A stretch of 64,000 bases of DNA from Pycnopodia helianthoides. Lineage: Eukaryota > Echinodermata > Asteroidea > Forcipulatida > Asteriidae. Made by a program: the position numbers and the translations under genes. Positions 21,121 through 31,257 of the stretch are shown here, piece after piece (within the stretch, counting starts at the first letter, position 1; each line of letters begins with the position of its first letter). The notes below the pieces were generated by a model. It saw only the letters and a list, made by a program, of their open reading frames with translations. It searched no databases and was not told where the DNA came from. The stretch spans positions 51,001 through 115,000 of the forward strand of contig JASTWB010000031.1 of assembly GCA_032158295.1 (NCBI GenBank). Direction: 5' to 3'.

Positions 21121-24100
21121 ATTAGGCAGATAGAAAGATCTGGTACTACCAGATCGTATCCAAACTGCTCACAACAGGATACGTGTTGCAATCAGGAGAA
21201 AATGGAGTAAGGCTGATAACAAAATGGCGATGGAATGTTATATTAAAAGTGAGCCGGACAAGAGAGGATACAGAAAGAGAATGTTTAGCCTATGGCAGGA
21301 TAAAGAAATGTTTGAGATCAGTGAGCAGCGTCTTGCAGACCAGATAAGTACTATCAAACGGAACCAGTGGTTAACAAACGTGGAAATTGAGGAGATGAGG
21401 AGGATAGTACAAGCTGAAAGAGATAGAACGGAGGTTGTTAACCACCAAGTACCGGAGGAGGTGGCTGCTGCTAATAGCGAAGATGTGGTTGAGCGGCCAG
21501 GGTTGCTAGACAGTCAGGGTGACGATGGCATAGACGAAGAGGGAGGTGTAGAGTGTACGGAGGAGGAGGTGCAAATTAAAACCAGGATTCAAGAGGTGAT
21601 GGAAGCGGCTAAGGGGTCAAGCGGGTGGAGTATCCCATCTTTGCGCCGGGTCCCAAGGAAAAGGCTGACAGAAATGTCAGCCGTGGTAAGTAAAGTCCTT
21701 GGGTCAGTAAGTACAAATAATCTGTCGGAAACTAACCGTCTTATTTTTGCTGGGGCAGTTGTAGTAGGGGAAAAGTTAGGTGTGAAGGCTTCACAATCAA
21801 AACAGGAAAACAGTACACCATGGTGGAAACGTCGTCTGGAGGGTCAAATTAAAGAATTACGGAAAGACCTCAGTAGAATAGAACAAATGAAAAAGGGTTT
21901 AATAAAAGGTTCAGACTTGAGGAATACAATCATGACAAAGTATAATGTCAAAGGTAAGGGGGTGAATGTTGTCATAGAGGAGATTAAGCAAAGGGTAAAG
22001 GCTAAGGCTGCAAAGGTGAAGAGGTATGTTGATAGGGTCAAGCAGTTTCACCAAAATAGGCTATTTAACACCAATCAGCGTCGGTTGTTTAAGGAATTAG
22101 ACGGAAAGAATGACAGCACGCAAGTGGGCCCGAGGCCAGCAGAGGCAAAAACTTTCTGGGGTAGTATTTGGGACCAACCAATACAGCACAACCGACAAGC
22201 GGAATGGCTAACGAATGTGAAAGATGAATTGAGAGGGGTACAGCAGCAAGAAGGGTTCCAGATTGACGTGGACAAGGTAAAGAGACAGGTAAAGAAAGTG
22301 CCAAATTGGAAAGCCCCGGGTCCGGACCAAGTGCATGGGTACTGGTTGAAGAACTTCCGTAGTTTGCATGAGCGAATGGCCCTACAACTGCAAGACTGTT
22401 TAGTACAGGGTAAGGTCCCATCTTGGATGACTGAGGCAAGAACGGTTCTGATCATAAAGGATGTCAAGAAAGGTAACATTGCGAGTAATTATAGACCAAT
22501 CACGTGCTTACCTGTGATGTATAAACTTTTGACCTGTATGATTGCAGAAGACCTCTATCGCCATATGGATGACCAGAAGTTGTTTCCAGAGGAGCAGAAA
22601 GGCTGTAAGAAGCGGTCCAGAGGTACGAAAGATCAACTTATCATTGACAAGGCTGTACTGAAGGATTGCAGGAGCAGAAAGACTAATTTGGCAATGGCGT
22701 GGATCGACTACAAGAAGGCGTATGACATGGTATCGCACACATGGATAATGGAATGTCTGGATATGGTTGGAGTGGCTGATGCAGTAAAACGTCTTTTAGG
22801 TGAGAGCATGAAGACGTGGCGAACAAATCTGACAGCCAATGACGATAGTCTGGGCAAGGTATGCATAAGAAGAGGTATTTTCCAAGGTGACTCTCTGTCT
22901 CCACTGCTGTTTGTTCTGGCACTGATGCCCCTGTCGATGATTCTGAGGAAGGTGAGCGCAGGTTATGTAATGAAGAAGGACGGATGTAAGATCAACCATC
23001 TGCTTTTTATGGACGATTTAAAGTTGTTTGCAAAGAATGAGGCGGAGATCGATTCTCTGGTGCAGACCGTCAGGATTTTCAGTGATGACATCGGGATGAA
23101 GTTCGGTCTGGAGAAATGTGCTTCAATGGCCATGAAGAGGGGAAAGAGGGTACACTCCGATGGCATCGCTCTGCCAGATGGTGCACAGATGAGGGCTCTA
23201 GGCGAGGAGGAGAGTTATCGGTATCTTGGTGTTCTTGAATCGGACCATGTGCTTCACGAGGAATCAAAGGTAAGGCTGAGGGCAGAATACATCAGGCGGG
23301 TGAAGAAATGTTTAAAGTCCAAACTGAACGGGGGGAACATGATTAAGGCGATTAACACGTGGGCCGTGTCTTTGATGAGGTACAGTGGGGGTATTGTGGG
23401 GTGGACCAAGGAAGATCTAGATGTCACGGACAGGAGAACAAGGAAACTGATGACCATGCATGGCATGCTACATCCGCGGTCAAATGTCAGCAGACTCTAT
23501 CTTCCGAGGTCAGAGGGCGGAAGGGGGTTACTGAGCGTGGCAGACAGTGTTAACATCGAGCGCAGGAGCTTGCATTGTCATATTAGGAGGACCGAGGAGA
23601 ACTTGTTGATGGTTGCCCAAAAGTACACGAGGGAAGACGAAGTTGGGCCGAAGGAGTACAAGAGGGGAAAGAAAGAGGAAAGACATCAAGATTGGAGGAA
23701 CAAGCCACTCCATGGCCGGTTCTTGAGATGTACTGAAGAGGTAGCGAGCCCTAAGTCATGGAATTGGTTAAAGTGCGGAGAACTAAAGAAGGAAACCGAG
23801 GGTTTGATTACTGCGGCGCAAGACCAGTCACTAAGGACAAATGTTATGAAGGCAAGGATCGAGAAAGCAAACGTCTCTCCTATGTGCAGAATGTGTTACA
23901 AGGCAGAAGAGACTGTATTTCATATTGTCAGCGAATGTAGTATGATGGCCCAGACGGAGTACAAAGGAAGACATGACAAGTTGGCCAAGGTGATTCACTG
24001 GGATCTGTGTAAGAAGTATTGTGTCCAAGTGCATGCGAAATGGTACGACCACGTTCCGGAGAAAGTTGTAGAGACCGACCAGGTCAAGATTCTCTGGGAT

Positions 24101-24533
24101 TTTAACATTCAGACTGATCATGTTATAGAACATAGGCGTCCGGATGTTGTAGTCTTAGATAAGACGACGAAGATGTGTCATCTCATTGACATAGCTGTGC
24201 CGGGTGATATCAGGGTAGCTTCGAAGGAGACGGAAAAGATCCACAAGTACCAAGACCTGGCAAGGGAACTCCGTAAGATTTGGCAGGTGAAAGTGAAAGT
24301 AGTCCCTGTGGTTGTTGGAGCACTTGGCACCATTCCCAAAGCACTGGGGAAACATCTAGATGAAATAGGGACAAATGTGAGGATAGATCTGTTACAGAAG
24401 GCGGCGCTTTTGGGAACAGCGAGGATCCTGAGAAAGACCCTTGAGATCTAAGGCTACGGGACGTAGCCTGACTCGAGGAGTAACCGGCACAAATGAAAAT
24501 GAAATCTTTCTTTTGCATGCTGTGATAAGATGA

Positions 24534-24534
<1 letters not shown>
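21121..24534 (+). mobile_element. RLE-type non-LTR retrotransposon (R4/Dong-like), apparently intact coding region
   Basis: The element has one long ORF, a ~90-bp 3' UTR and a terminal TAA tract. An upstream leader of about 100 bp contains AGATCTGGTACTACCAGATC, a short palindrome. The 5' boundary is approximate. Dong-type elements insert into TAA repeats. That habit, the restriction-like endonuclease and the position within a TAA tract support this clade, but other RLE clades are possible. Confidence 0.75.
21224..24451 (+). CDS. LINE polyprotein: reverse transcriptase plus restriction-like endonuclease
   Basis: A single uninterrupted 1075-residue ORF. The N-terminal ~350 residues are charged and helical with no recognised domain. 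RT spans roughly residues 370-700: RPITCLPVMYKLL at about 424, MAWIDYKKAYDMV, GIFQGDSLSPLLF, and the catalytic LLFMDDLKLFA with the Asp pair at 597-598. A CX2CX8HX4C zinc knuckle (CRMC...H...C) lies at 888-906. The restriction-like endonuclease follows, with RPDVVVLD (P973, D974) and LIDIAVPGD (D989), then KYQDLARELRKIW. This domain order is that of R2/R4-group non-LTR elements, which nick the target and prime cDNA there. All expected catalytic residues are present and no stops or frameshifts are seen, so recent activity is plausible. Confidence 0.9.
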   Translation: MAMECYIKSEPDKRGYRKRMFSLWQDKEMFEISEQRLADQISTIKRNQWLTNVEIEEMRRIVQAERDRTEVVNHQVPEEVAAANSEDVVERPGLLDSQGDDGIDEEGGVECTEEEVQIKTRIQEVMEAAKGSSGWSIPSLRRVPRKRLTEMSAVVSKVLGSVSTNNLSETNRLIFAGAVVVGEKLGVKASQSKQENSTPWWKRRLEGQIKELRKDLSRIEQMKKGLIKGSDLRNTIMTKYNVKGKGVNVVIEEIKQRVKAKAAKVKRYVDRVKQFHQNRLFNTNQRRLFKELDGKNDSTQVGPRPAEAKTFWGSIWDQPIQHNRQAEWLTNVKDELRGVQQQEGFQIDVDKVKRQVKKVPNWKAPGPDQVHGYWLKNFRSLHERMALQLQDCLVQGKVPSWMTEARTVLIIKDVKKGNIASNYRPITCLPVMYKLLTCMIAEDLYRHMDDQKLFPEEQKGCKKRSRGTKDQLIIDKAVLKDCRSRKTNLAMAWIDYKKAYDMVSHTWIMECLDMVGVADAVKRLLGESMKTWRTNLTANDDSLGKVCIRRGIFQGDSLSPLLFVLALMPLSMILRKVSAGYVMKKDGCKINHLLFMDDLKLFAKNEAEIDSLVQTVRIFSDDIGMKFGLEKCASMAMKRGKRVHSDGIALPDGAQMRALGEEESYRYLGVLESDHVLHEESKVRLRAEYIRRVKKCLKSKLNGGNMIKAINTWAVSLMRYSGGIVGWTKEDLDVTDRRTRKLMTMHGMLHPRSNVSRLYLPRSEGGRGLLSVADSVNIERRSLHCHIRRTEENLLMVAQKYTREDEVGPKEYKRGKKEERHQDWRNKPLHGRFLRCTEEVASPKSWNWLKCGELKKETEGLITAAQDQSLRTNVMKARIEKANVSPMCRMCYKAEETVFHIVSECSMMAQTEYKGRHDKLAKVIHWDLCKKYCVQVHAKWYDHVPEKVVETDQVKILWDFNIQTDHVIEHRRPDVVVLDKTTKMCHLIDIAVPGDIRVASKETEKIHKYQDLARELRKIWQVKVKVVPVVVGALGTIPKALGKHLDEIGTNVRIDLLQKAALLGTARILRKTLEI

Positions 24535-24604
<70 letters not shown>
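24535..24604. repeat. TAA microsatellite at LINE 3' end
   Basis: An (AAT)n tract of about 70 bp with a single GAT interruption separates the intact LINE from a second LINE 3' fragment. It is the expected target sequence of TAA-specific elements. Confidence 0.85.
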
Positions 24605-24605
<1 letters not shown>

Positions 24606-24886
24606 CAAGTACCAAGACCTGGCCAGGGAACTCCGTAAGATTTGGCAGGTGAAAGTGAAAGTAGTCCCTGTGGTTGTTGGAGCACTTGGCACCATTCCCA
24701 AAGCACTGGGGAAACATCTAGATGAAAAATGTGAGGATAGATCTGTTACAGAAGGCGGCGCTTTTGGGAACAGCGAGGATCCTGAGAAAGACCCTTGAGA
24801 TCTAAGGCTACGGGACGTAGCCTGACTCGAGGAGTAACCGGCACAAATGAAAATGGAATCTTTCTTTTGCATGCTGTGATAAGATG

Positions 24887-24889
<3 letters not shown>
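24605..24889 (+). mobile_element. 5'-truncated second copy of the same LINE
   Basis: This repeats the last ~280 bp of the intact element (codons for KYQDLARELRKIW onward plus the 3' UTR) with few changes, including an 8-bp deletion after CATCTAGATGAA. It again ends in a TAA tract. It is 5'-truncated and lies in the same orientation between two TAA tracts, as expected for a separate insertion into the microsatellite or for a slippage duplication. Confidence 0.8.
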
Positions 24890-24922
<33 letters not shown>

Positions 24923-24985
24923 TAATAAAAAATCTCGACGAAAACAAAACCTGTTTCGACTTCTAAGAGAAGTCGGAACAGCTAA
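24888..24985. repeat. TAA tract plus hairpin (second occurrence)
   Basis: An (AAT)n tract is followed by TCTCGACGAAAACAA and a hairpin at 24951-24981 with 13-bp arms (CTGTTTCGACTTC / GAAGTCGGAACAG, one T-G wobble). The homologue is at 611-683. Confidence 0.65.
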
Positions 24986-26003
24986 TAAGTCATCTATTGG
25001 ACAGACACTTTTGTGACAAAACTCCGTCCACATTTTGTAAGTAAAACTGTGCTTGTTAAACAAATAATTTCTTAAATACCCAGGGAATGGACTTTTAATA
25101 ATGTTTGCTGTTAACTTTCCCTAAGGGTTTGTAGAATTGGTATTTAGCCAACATTGGGCCGATCAATTTATTTAAGTATAACTTCTGCCAAATGTTTTTT
25201 TTTATATATTTTTTTTGTTATGTCTTTCAGTTTCGTAAATACTCGTTCATTTACCTTTGTTTTCCCCAACCCCAACCTTGTATACATACAAAAATACATG
25301 ACATCATACTTCGTGTTGTTATTATTATTCCATGCTGCCCTCTCATGTCACACTGTTGTTCCCAATATTGTGGAATTGCCCAACTCCAAACCTTCCTCAT
25401 CATCGTAGTATGGGTGGCGGTCATGTTGTGTTTCCTGGCTAAGATGCTGAGTGAGATGAGTTTACTGGACACGGCAGTGCAACACTACAGTAGAATTCCG
25501 TCCTAAGGATGAATGACACCCATGTTAGTGCTTTGTCCTTCTCCTTTATATTGATTTTTGACGAAGACCAATCGCTTCTGGGTTACTTTGATAAACTCAG
25601 CCCCATCGAAGGTGAAATCTTCTCTAGATCTGTGTCCCTGATTCAACTTAATTGCTTTATCGGTTGGTGCCTTAGGCTCGCTCGACCCGGTATGGTTCAG
25701 TCCCGTGGCGTACGGTACAGAAAAGCTGGCCTAACCATCCCCAAAATTGTGCATTCCTCCTGCATCAGTGATCTTATTTTCTACTGCCATGTTCATCTTG
25801 ATATTAGAAAAGTAGATGCAAAATGTTAGATCATCAGAATACACGTTACCTTCCATTTTGTTGCTAGCAATATTGCATGGGCAATGGGAAAACACACGTA
25901 ACAGGTACGTGTCACAAAGGCCCTAGTTAAAATTACCTCCTTATTTGTATTTTGCCATGTGCGTGTTTTAAGAGAAAATAGGTCTACTTCTACTTTGTAA
26001 ACC
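24986..26003. other. Intron, nothing recognised
   Basis: No exon, RNA gene or repeat family could be supported. Moderate ORFs at about 25150-25830 lack codon or domain support. Confidence 0.4.
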
Positions 26004-26263
26004 TACGGAGCCCTGCAAGGGACAGGTAAAAAAATGAAAAGGTAAAACAAAAAGTTATTTCGAGGGAACGGATTAATATTTCGTGGTAACGAAATTATTT
26101 CGAGGGAACGAAATATTATTTCGAGGGAACAGAACAATATTTCGGGGGAACGAAATACTAATTCGATGGAACGAAATAATATTTCGAGAGAACGAAATAA
26201 TATTGGATTTTGTTTTAACCTTTTCACTGTTTTTGTTTTAACTGTCCCTTTAGGGGCTCCGTA
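26004..26263. mobile_element. MITE with internal minisatellite, TA target
   Basis: A 256-bp element (26006-26261) lies between TA dinucleotides. The TIRs are CGGAGCCCTGCAAGGGACAG at the left and the complement of CGGAGCCCCTAAAGGGACAG at the right. Between them are about 7 copies of an ~18-21-bp unit, ATTTCGAGGGAACGAAAT. The same core is at 38176-39295. Confidence 0.75.
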
Positions 26264-26699
26264 TAAACCTGATGGGGTAAAAAAGTTTGTTGTTTTTGTT
26301 TTTTTCGTCTACCATGTTTATCAATTTGTTGGGAAAATGAATGCAACTCAAAAGCAACATTTTATACTCGTTTTAGCCGCTATTAAATGTTAAGTTACTC
26401 AAAATGGAGCACCAAAACCTTATTTTGTGTGCAGTTTCTTGTCTTCAAAAGTTCTTGATCTTAATTTGTTTTTGTTTTTAAACTACATCATTGTAAAAGG
26501 TTTGTCTGGGGTTCAGGTCGAAATGTTCAGTAACTCGGCAAACAAAATTATAGCTGATGCAACTTTAACCTGTTCACACACACAAACAAAGTCAGCAAAA
26601 TCATGTCCATTTCGATGCGGAATTAGAAGAACTCGTCCGTACAGAGTGGGGACTGGACTGTTTCTTCAGTTCCTTTAAAAGTAATTCCAGAGGTGTTGC
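26264..26699. other. Intron, nothing recognised
   Basis: AT-rich sequence with no supported gene or repeat family. Confidence 0.35.
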
Positions 26700-27120
26700 T
26701 ATCCTTAACAATAATTTTGAGTTTACAATATCCAATATTAAGACCGATAAGATGGGTAATATGCTGGCTTAAGACATAGTAACTGGTGATTATACATTGA
26801 CTATTATTAATTTGTACGGGCCTAACTCAGATGACCCTGGCTTTTATGATGATGTTTTTGAAATTATGTGATATGGAAAATACCCATACTAATCTACGTG
26901 GAGATTGGAATTTAACTTTGAATCAGTCCTTAGACTGTATTTAATTATAACAATTTCAATAACCCTTCAGCTAGGAGCAAGGTGTTAGAAATGTGTAATT
27001 ATTTTGATTGTATTGATGTGTTGCGTATACATAATCCATACCTCAGAAGATACACATGGATGCAATCCCACTCGCTTAAACAATCCAGACTGGATTCTTT
27101 CTGATTTCATGTGAACTCAA
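26700..27120 (+). pseudogene. Tx1/L1-like LINE, endonuclease fragment
   Basis: Broken frames encode APE-endonuclease-like blocks: TGDYTLTIINLYGPNSDDPG, LRGDWNLTLNQSLD and RYTWMQSHSLKQSRLDSF. These are typical of Tx1/L1-type ORF2. Stops and frameshifts are frequent. The same element resumes at 29077 beyond a Gypsy-like insertion. Confidence 0.6.
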
Positions 27121-27215
27121 CACCAAATTTGTAAGCTGCAATGGTAAAGATGCTGGGCAGATCACATCAAAAAGACTGTGACAAGCGGTGTTATTCTAGA
27201 CTCAACTCCGTGTGT

Positions 27216-29076
27216 GTTTTATTAAGGACTTCTGACATGTATCAGCTATACATGTTTAGCAAAGGGCGCCACCTCGTGGTGGTAGTTATTCATAGAAAGT
27301 ACTGGATATGTTACATCCCCCTTTAAAAAAAATATATATTTACTGAAATATTGTTTCTTCCTGAACTTGAATCGTTTGAGAATAGGAACAAAAAGAGGTT
27401 CAGTTTTTATAAATGCATGAATACGAACATGGGTAAAAATTAGCAACCACAAAACCGTTTTTTTCGAAAAATAAAAAAAGTCTGATTGTACACAACTTGA
27501 AGGATAATAATTTGTGAATAAACAAGTGTTGTTGTTGTTTTCTAGAAGTTTTCCAAAAAAAACGTTTTGTCTAACTCTTCTACGGCATTTGTTTGAGCTG
27601 TTAAAATTAGTCAACTCTGGCAGATATAACAAATCAGCATAGAATCAAATTCAGCATAGAATAAAAACAGTTATGCTTAAATAGCGGTCATTTATAAGGA
27701 AAGTTTGTTCACAACTCTTCCAGATCGTAACACTTATGGTGTAGCATGGGCAGTTCCTTGATTGTCATGTCCAGTATGGTAGTTCCTTATCGGGCAAAGA
27801 TGTGGGTTGTTATGTGGTAGACTGGAATCGTTGTTGCGAGGTTTCCAAGGAGAAGGTGACCGTCTTCTTTGTGGGTTCATTGAACTGAAGTTGTCGGCGG
27901 TTTCTGCGTAGAATTGAACCGTTGAGTGTAGTGACAAGATAAAATCGTGGTTCAGGGCATTTCTGTTGAACAGTGGCTGGCGACAAGAGTCCAGTGACAC
28001 GGTTGCTGTACACGAATAGCTTGCCCAGGTATCAATGGTGGTAAGTCACGAGTGCGTTGTCGTAATACTCTTTTTGTTTGTCTTGTTTGTGTTGGAGGCG
28101 GTTGGAGATGCTATCCATGCGAACAGAAGTGTTGCGGATCTTCAATAGTAAGTTACTCTGAACTTTCCTACCGTGGAGTATCTCAGCGGGACTGAAAATG
28201 ACACTGTCAATCGGTGTGGTACGGATGCAAAGAGTGCCATGTCGGTATCATAGCCACTTGCCTTGGCTTTCTTAAGCGCATTTTTAACAGTCTGAAACAT
28301 GCGTTTGATGAATCCGTTCGACTGGGGGTAGTGGGCGATGATGTCACATGTGCAAATCCCCAGCTGTCGGTGAAACAGTCGTTTGGTTGCGGTTACAACA
28401 GCTTCACTGGTGCAATGTAGGGGCATTTTGCGAATGAAAGGGAACTTTGAGTAGTATTCTGCAACCATTGGCACCGTCAAAGTGAAACAAATCAGTACCG
28501 GGTACCTGCCATGGTCTTGTTGGTATTTCGTGTGGCATTGGGGGTTTCTTTTGTCTGTGTTCGCTGGTATTCTTGACATGTTGGGCACTGTCTACCTGTT
28601 TCCTCAATGTGTTCATTGATGTCCAACCAATACACACAGTCCTTCGTGCGTAATTGGTATTTTCCATGCCCTGCAGCTTAGCCAAAACATTGTCATACAT
28701 AGTGTCGGGGATAACTACGCGTGTTCCCTTATGGATAGTACCATTTTCTACCGAGAGTTCATCACGGAATGGCCAGTATGCTCGAAGTGGTTTTAGTAGG
28801 TGTATCTACTAAAGTCAAATTGTTGACTTCACAAAATGGCCGACCGTGCTAGTTCGAAAAGTTAAAGGAAAACCACACAATTTCGAGGCATATTTGTGTG
28901 GATCATTGTATTCGACTTTAAAATATCTTTCTAACCATATGCATTTTATAGACCAACTCGCCCGATCCAAGGCAACGTGTACCTTTAAGGACTCCTGACA
29001 TGTATCAGCTATACATGTTCCATGCCCTGCAGCTTAGCCAAAACAGTAGTTATACATATGAAGTACTGGGTATGTT
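27216..29076 (-). mobile_element. Degenerate Gypsy-like LTR element inserted in a Tx1-like LINE
   Basis: Two direct repeats share TTAAGGACT-CTGACATGTATCAG and AAGTACTGG-TATGTTACA; they are at about 27222-27309 and 28984-29076. On the minus strand they begin TGTAACAT and end ATGTCA. A polypurine run (AAAGGGGGA) precedes the left copy, as expected for a 3' LTR. Only integrase and the end of pol remain inside. The LTR-like repeats are very short (~90 bp), so they may be remnants. Confidence 0.55.
27730..28760 (-). pseudogene. Gypsy-like integrase and pol C-terminus (degraded)
   Basis: Overlapping broken frames encode a retroelement integrase. An HHCC-type segment with PPMPHEIPTRPWQVPGTDLF is followed by catalytic-core blocks (EYYSKFPFIRK-like, HYPQSNGFIKRM) and then a pol tail. 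Frameshifts interrupt at least at about 28590 and 28140. The plus-strand LINE on both sides shows that this is an insertion. Non-functional. Confidence 0.65.
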
Positions 29077-30357
29077 ACAGCGATATAAAACCAGGTTACA
29101 GGACAGATCATTCTTTAATTCATATTACCTTGGATTTCAGTAAAGCTGAACATGGCTATGGTTACTGGAAATGTAATAACTCTTTGCTAAAAGATCCAAA
29201 ATATTCGCTTCTGTTAAGGACACTACTAGTGAGCTGTTGACAGAATATGTGGCCTCTCCTTATTAACAATCTAACCTCAGAAATATTCACCCCAAAGATA
29301 TTCAGCTTACTTTCAACGATCAGGTTTTCTTTGAAATGTCGCTTATGAAAATTAGGGGTAAGACGATTTCCTATTCCGCATGGAAGAAGAAAGAATTTAA
29401 TAAGACCAAGTCCACTTTGGAAAAAAAAACTGTTTTTTCTGTCAAATAAAATTTCCAGGGGCGATGCTACCTCTGTAGATATTTCCAAATGCTAAGCAGG
29501 CGAAATTAGTGGATCTTCCTAAATCAAAAATGGAGGGGATTATCATTAGGTCTAAAGCAAGATAGCCTGAATGCAGTGAAAAGCCATCTAAGTTTTTTGA
29601 AAAACGCAACTTTGTCAATAAGTCGATTACGGGTGTTGTCAATTAAGCTAATTCTGTTTTAACCCGCTCAAACCAGCTCAAAAGACATTACTTAGCGAAG
29701 CTAGAAGTTTTTTTTGCAAATAATTGTATTCTTTCAGGAATGTTCAAGATGGAGTCGATCTAATTTCCCTCTTTCCAAGCCTAATCTTTCTGATTCAATA
29801 AGGGACAGCATTGCTAGCCCTGAAGAAAAGTTAGAGTGGTAAATCACCTGGTTCGGATGGTTTTAGCTTTTTCGAGTTTTACAAGCATTTCTCCTCTAAG
29901 ATTGCCTGGTATTTTCTGAGGTCGCTAAATTATGCATATTTTTTCAGGTAAACTTTCGGTAACACAAAAGTATGAGATCATTACTGTATTGCCTAAAGGG
30001 GAAAAAAAAACCGCCAGAACCTTTAACATTTTTACCCTACTTCACTGTTGAACACTTTGTATAAAATTGCTTCAGCTTGTATTGCTGAGACGCTTAAGGG
30101 TTGCCTTCCCCATTTCATTCACGAGAGACAGAAAGCTGTTATGGCCGGTCGTTTTATTGGCGAGAACATCCGCCTCATGTATGATTTTGCTTAATATTAC
30201 TGATTCAGAAAGTATTCCAGGTATTTTCGTTTCTAAGGCCTTCGATTCTGTCTCTTACGATTTCGTTTTAAAAGTAACGAAAAGCTTCAATTTCGGACCC
30301 TCAATTCTAAACTGGGTTATACTGTATTGTAATCAGGCCTCCTCCTCGTTACTTTAG
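29077..30357 (+). pseudogene. Tx1/L1-like LINE, linker and RT N-terminal part (degraded)
   Basis: Frames with many stops encode YRTDHSLIHITLDFSK, HGYGYWKCNNSLLKDPKY and a PGSDGFSFEFYKHF-type RT start. KIASACIAETLKGCLPHFIH follows and then FVSKAFDSVSYDFVL (RT domain A). The order is collinear with the intact Tx1-like copy at 48860-51409 on the other strand. It is interrupted at 30357 by a TIR element. Confidence 0.65.
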
Positions 30358-31257
30358 GTTTTCTCGGCCAATTTCGCAAAATGAGCAGCCCATTAAACAA
30401 CTACGCCATTCTATTTCGCGCGAAATCGAATGCTTCTGAAAAGGGTCATTCGATGTCGTTTTATGACTAGTCAAATGTAGTGGTTCGTCATTCGATTTAA
30501 CAAAATAATCATTCAATTTAACAATTCATCAAAGCAGCATTCAAATTCGCAGGAGCTTTTTGAGGCGTGTGTTTAGTCATTCAAATTCATTTTTGGGCAG
30601 TCATTTCTGTAATTTGTGCAATTAAAAAAAAATGCGCTGTCAAAGTTTTGTTTCCTTTTGATTGTGAAAGGCATAAATACGGTTTATTTATTGGAACTTG
30701 AGTAACTTTGCCGATGTACTTCGAAAACGAGCTTTCGCCACAGTTTTACACGCATATTTCTAGAAATGGCAGCTCAATAAGAAACCAGGAAAAACATAAA
30801 GGAACATTAGGTCTTGGTCGGTTAACCTATAAAGATCCCCAAAAAAGAATTCGAGAAAAGAATAAAGAAGAAAACAAAGAAGAAGAAAAATCTAATGGGT
30901 CCCATGTAAAATCTACTGGAAACATAAATAAAACAAATTATGGTTTGCCTGAATTGAAGTGAAGATACGAAACAGTTGCCTAGTGCTATTTTTTATTCGC
31001 ATTTCTTTATCTTACTTATTTGAATTCTCATTTAGCGAAATTGATTGCCTCTTTACGAAATTGAAAAAAATGAATCAGTAAAAATTTCCAGTCGACCCAG
31101 CTTAGCTAAATTGAATGATGATTGTGCGTCACGAAAAAAGAATGCCCAAATTGTGAATTTGAAACGCAGTAAAAACTGGAGAGGCAAAATAGCTCTAATC
31201 CGAACGCACGAAAATTAAATTGGCTGCTCATTTGCCGAATTTGACAGAGAAAACCTA
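30358..31257. mobile_element. Non-autonomous TIR element (~0.9 kb) inside LINE RT
   Basis: The ends are inverted repeats of about 34 bp: GGTTTTCTCGGCCAATTTCG... on the left and the complement on the right (GAATTTGACAGAGAAAACC). A TA flanks both sides. The interior is AT-rich, with repeated CATTCAATTTAAC / ATTCAAATTC words, and has no transposase. The LINE RT resumes directly after it. Confidence 0.6.

Noticed and set aside
22075..24355. Minus-strand ORFs of up to 134 codons under the intact LINE
   Set aside because: They are antisense to a complete 1075-codon ORF and carry no domain of their own.
24210..24947. 245-codon minus-strand ORF with a long poly-Ile stretch
   Set aside because: It is read through TAA microsatellite and the antisense of duplicated LINE 3' ends.
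25154..25829. Consecutive plus-strand ORFs of 84-106 codons
   Set aside because: No recognisable domain, no consistent codon bias and no exon boundaries in phase with the host gene.
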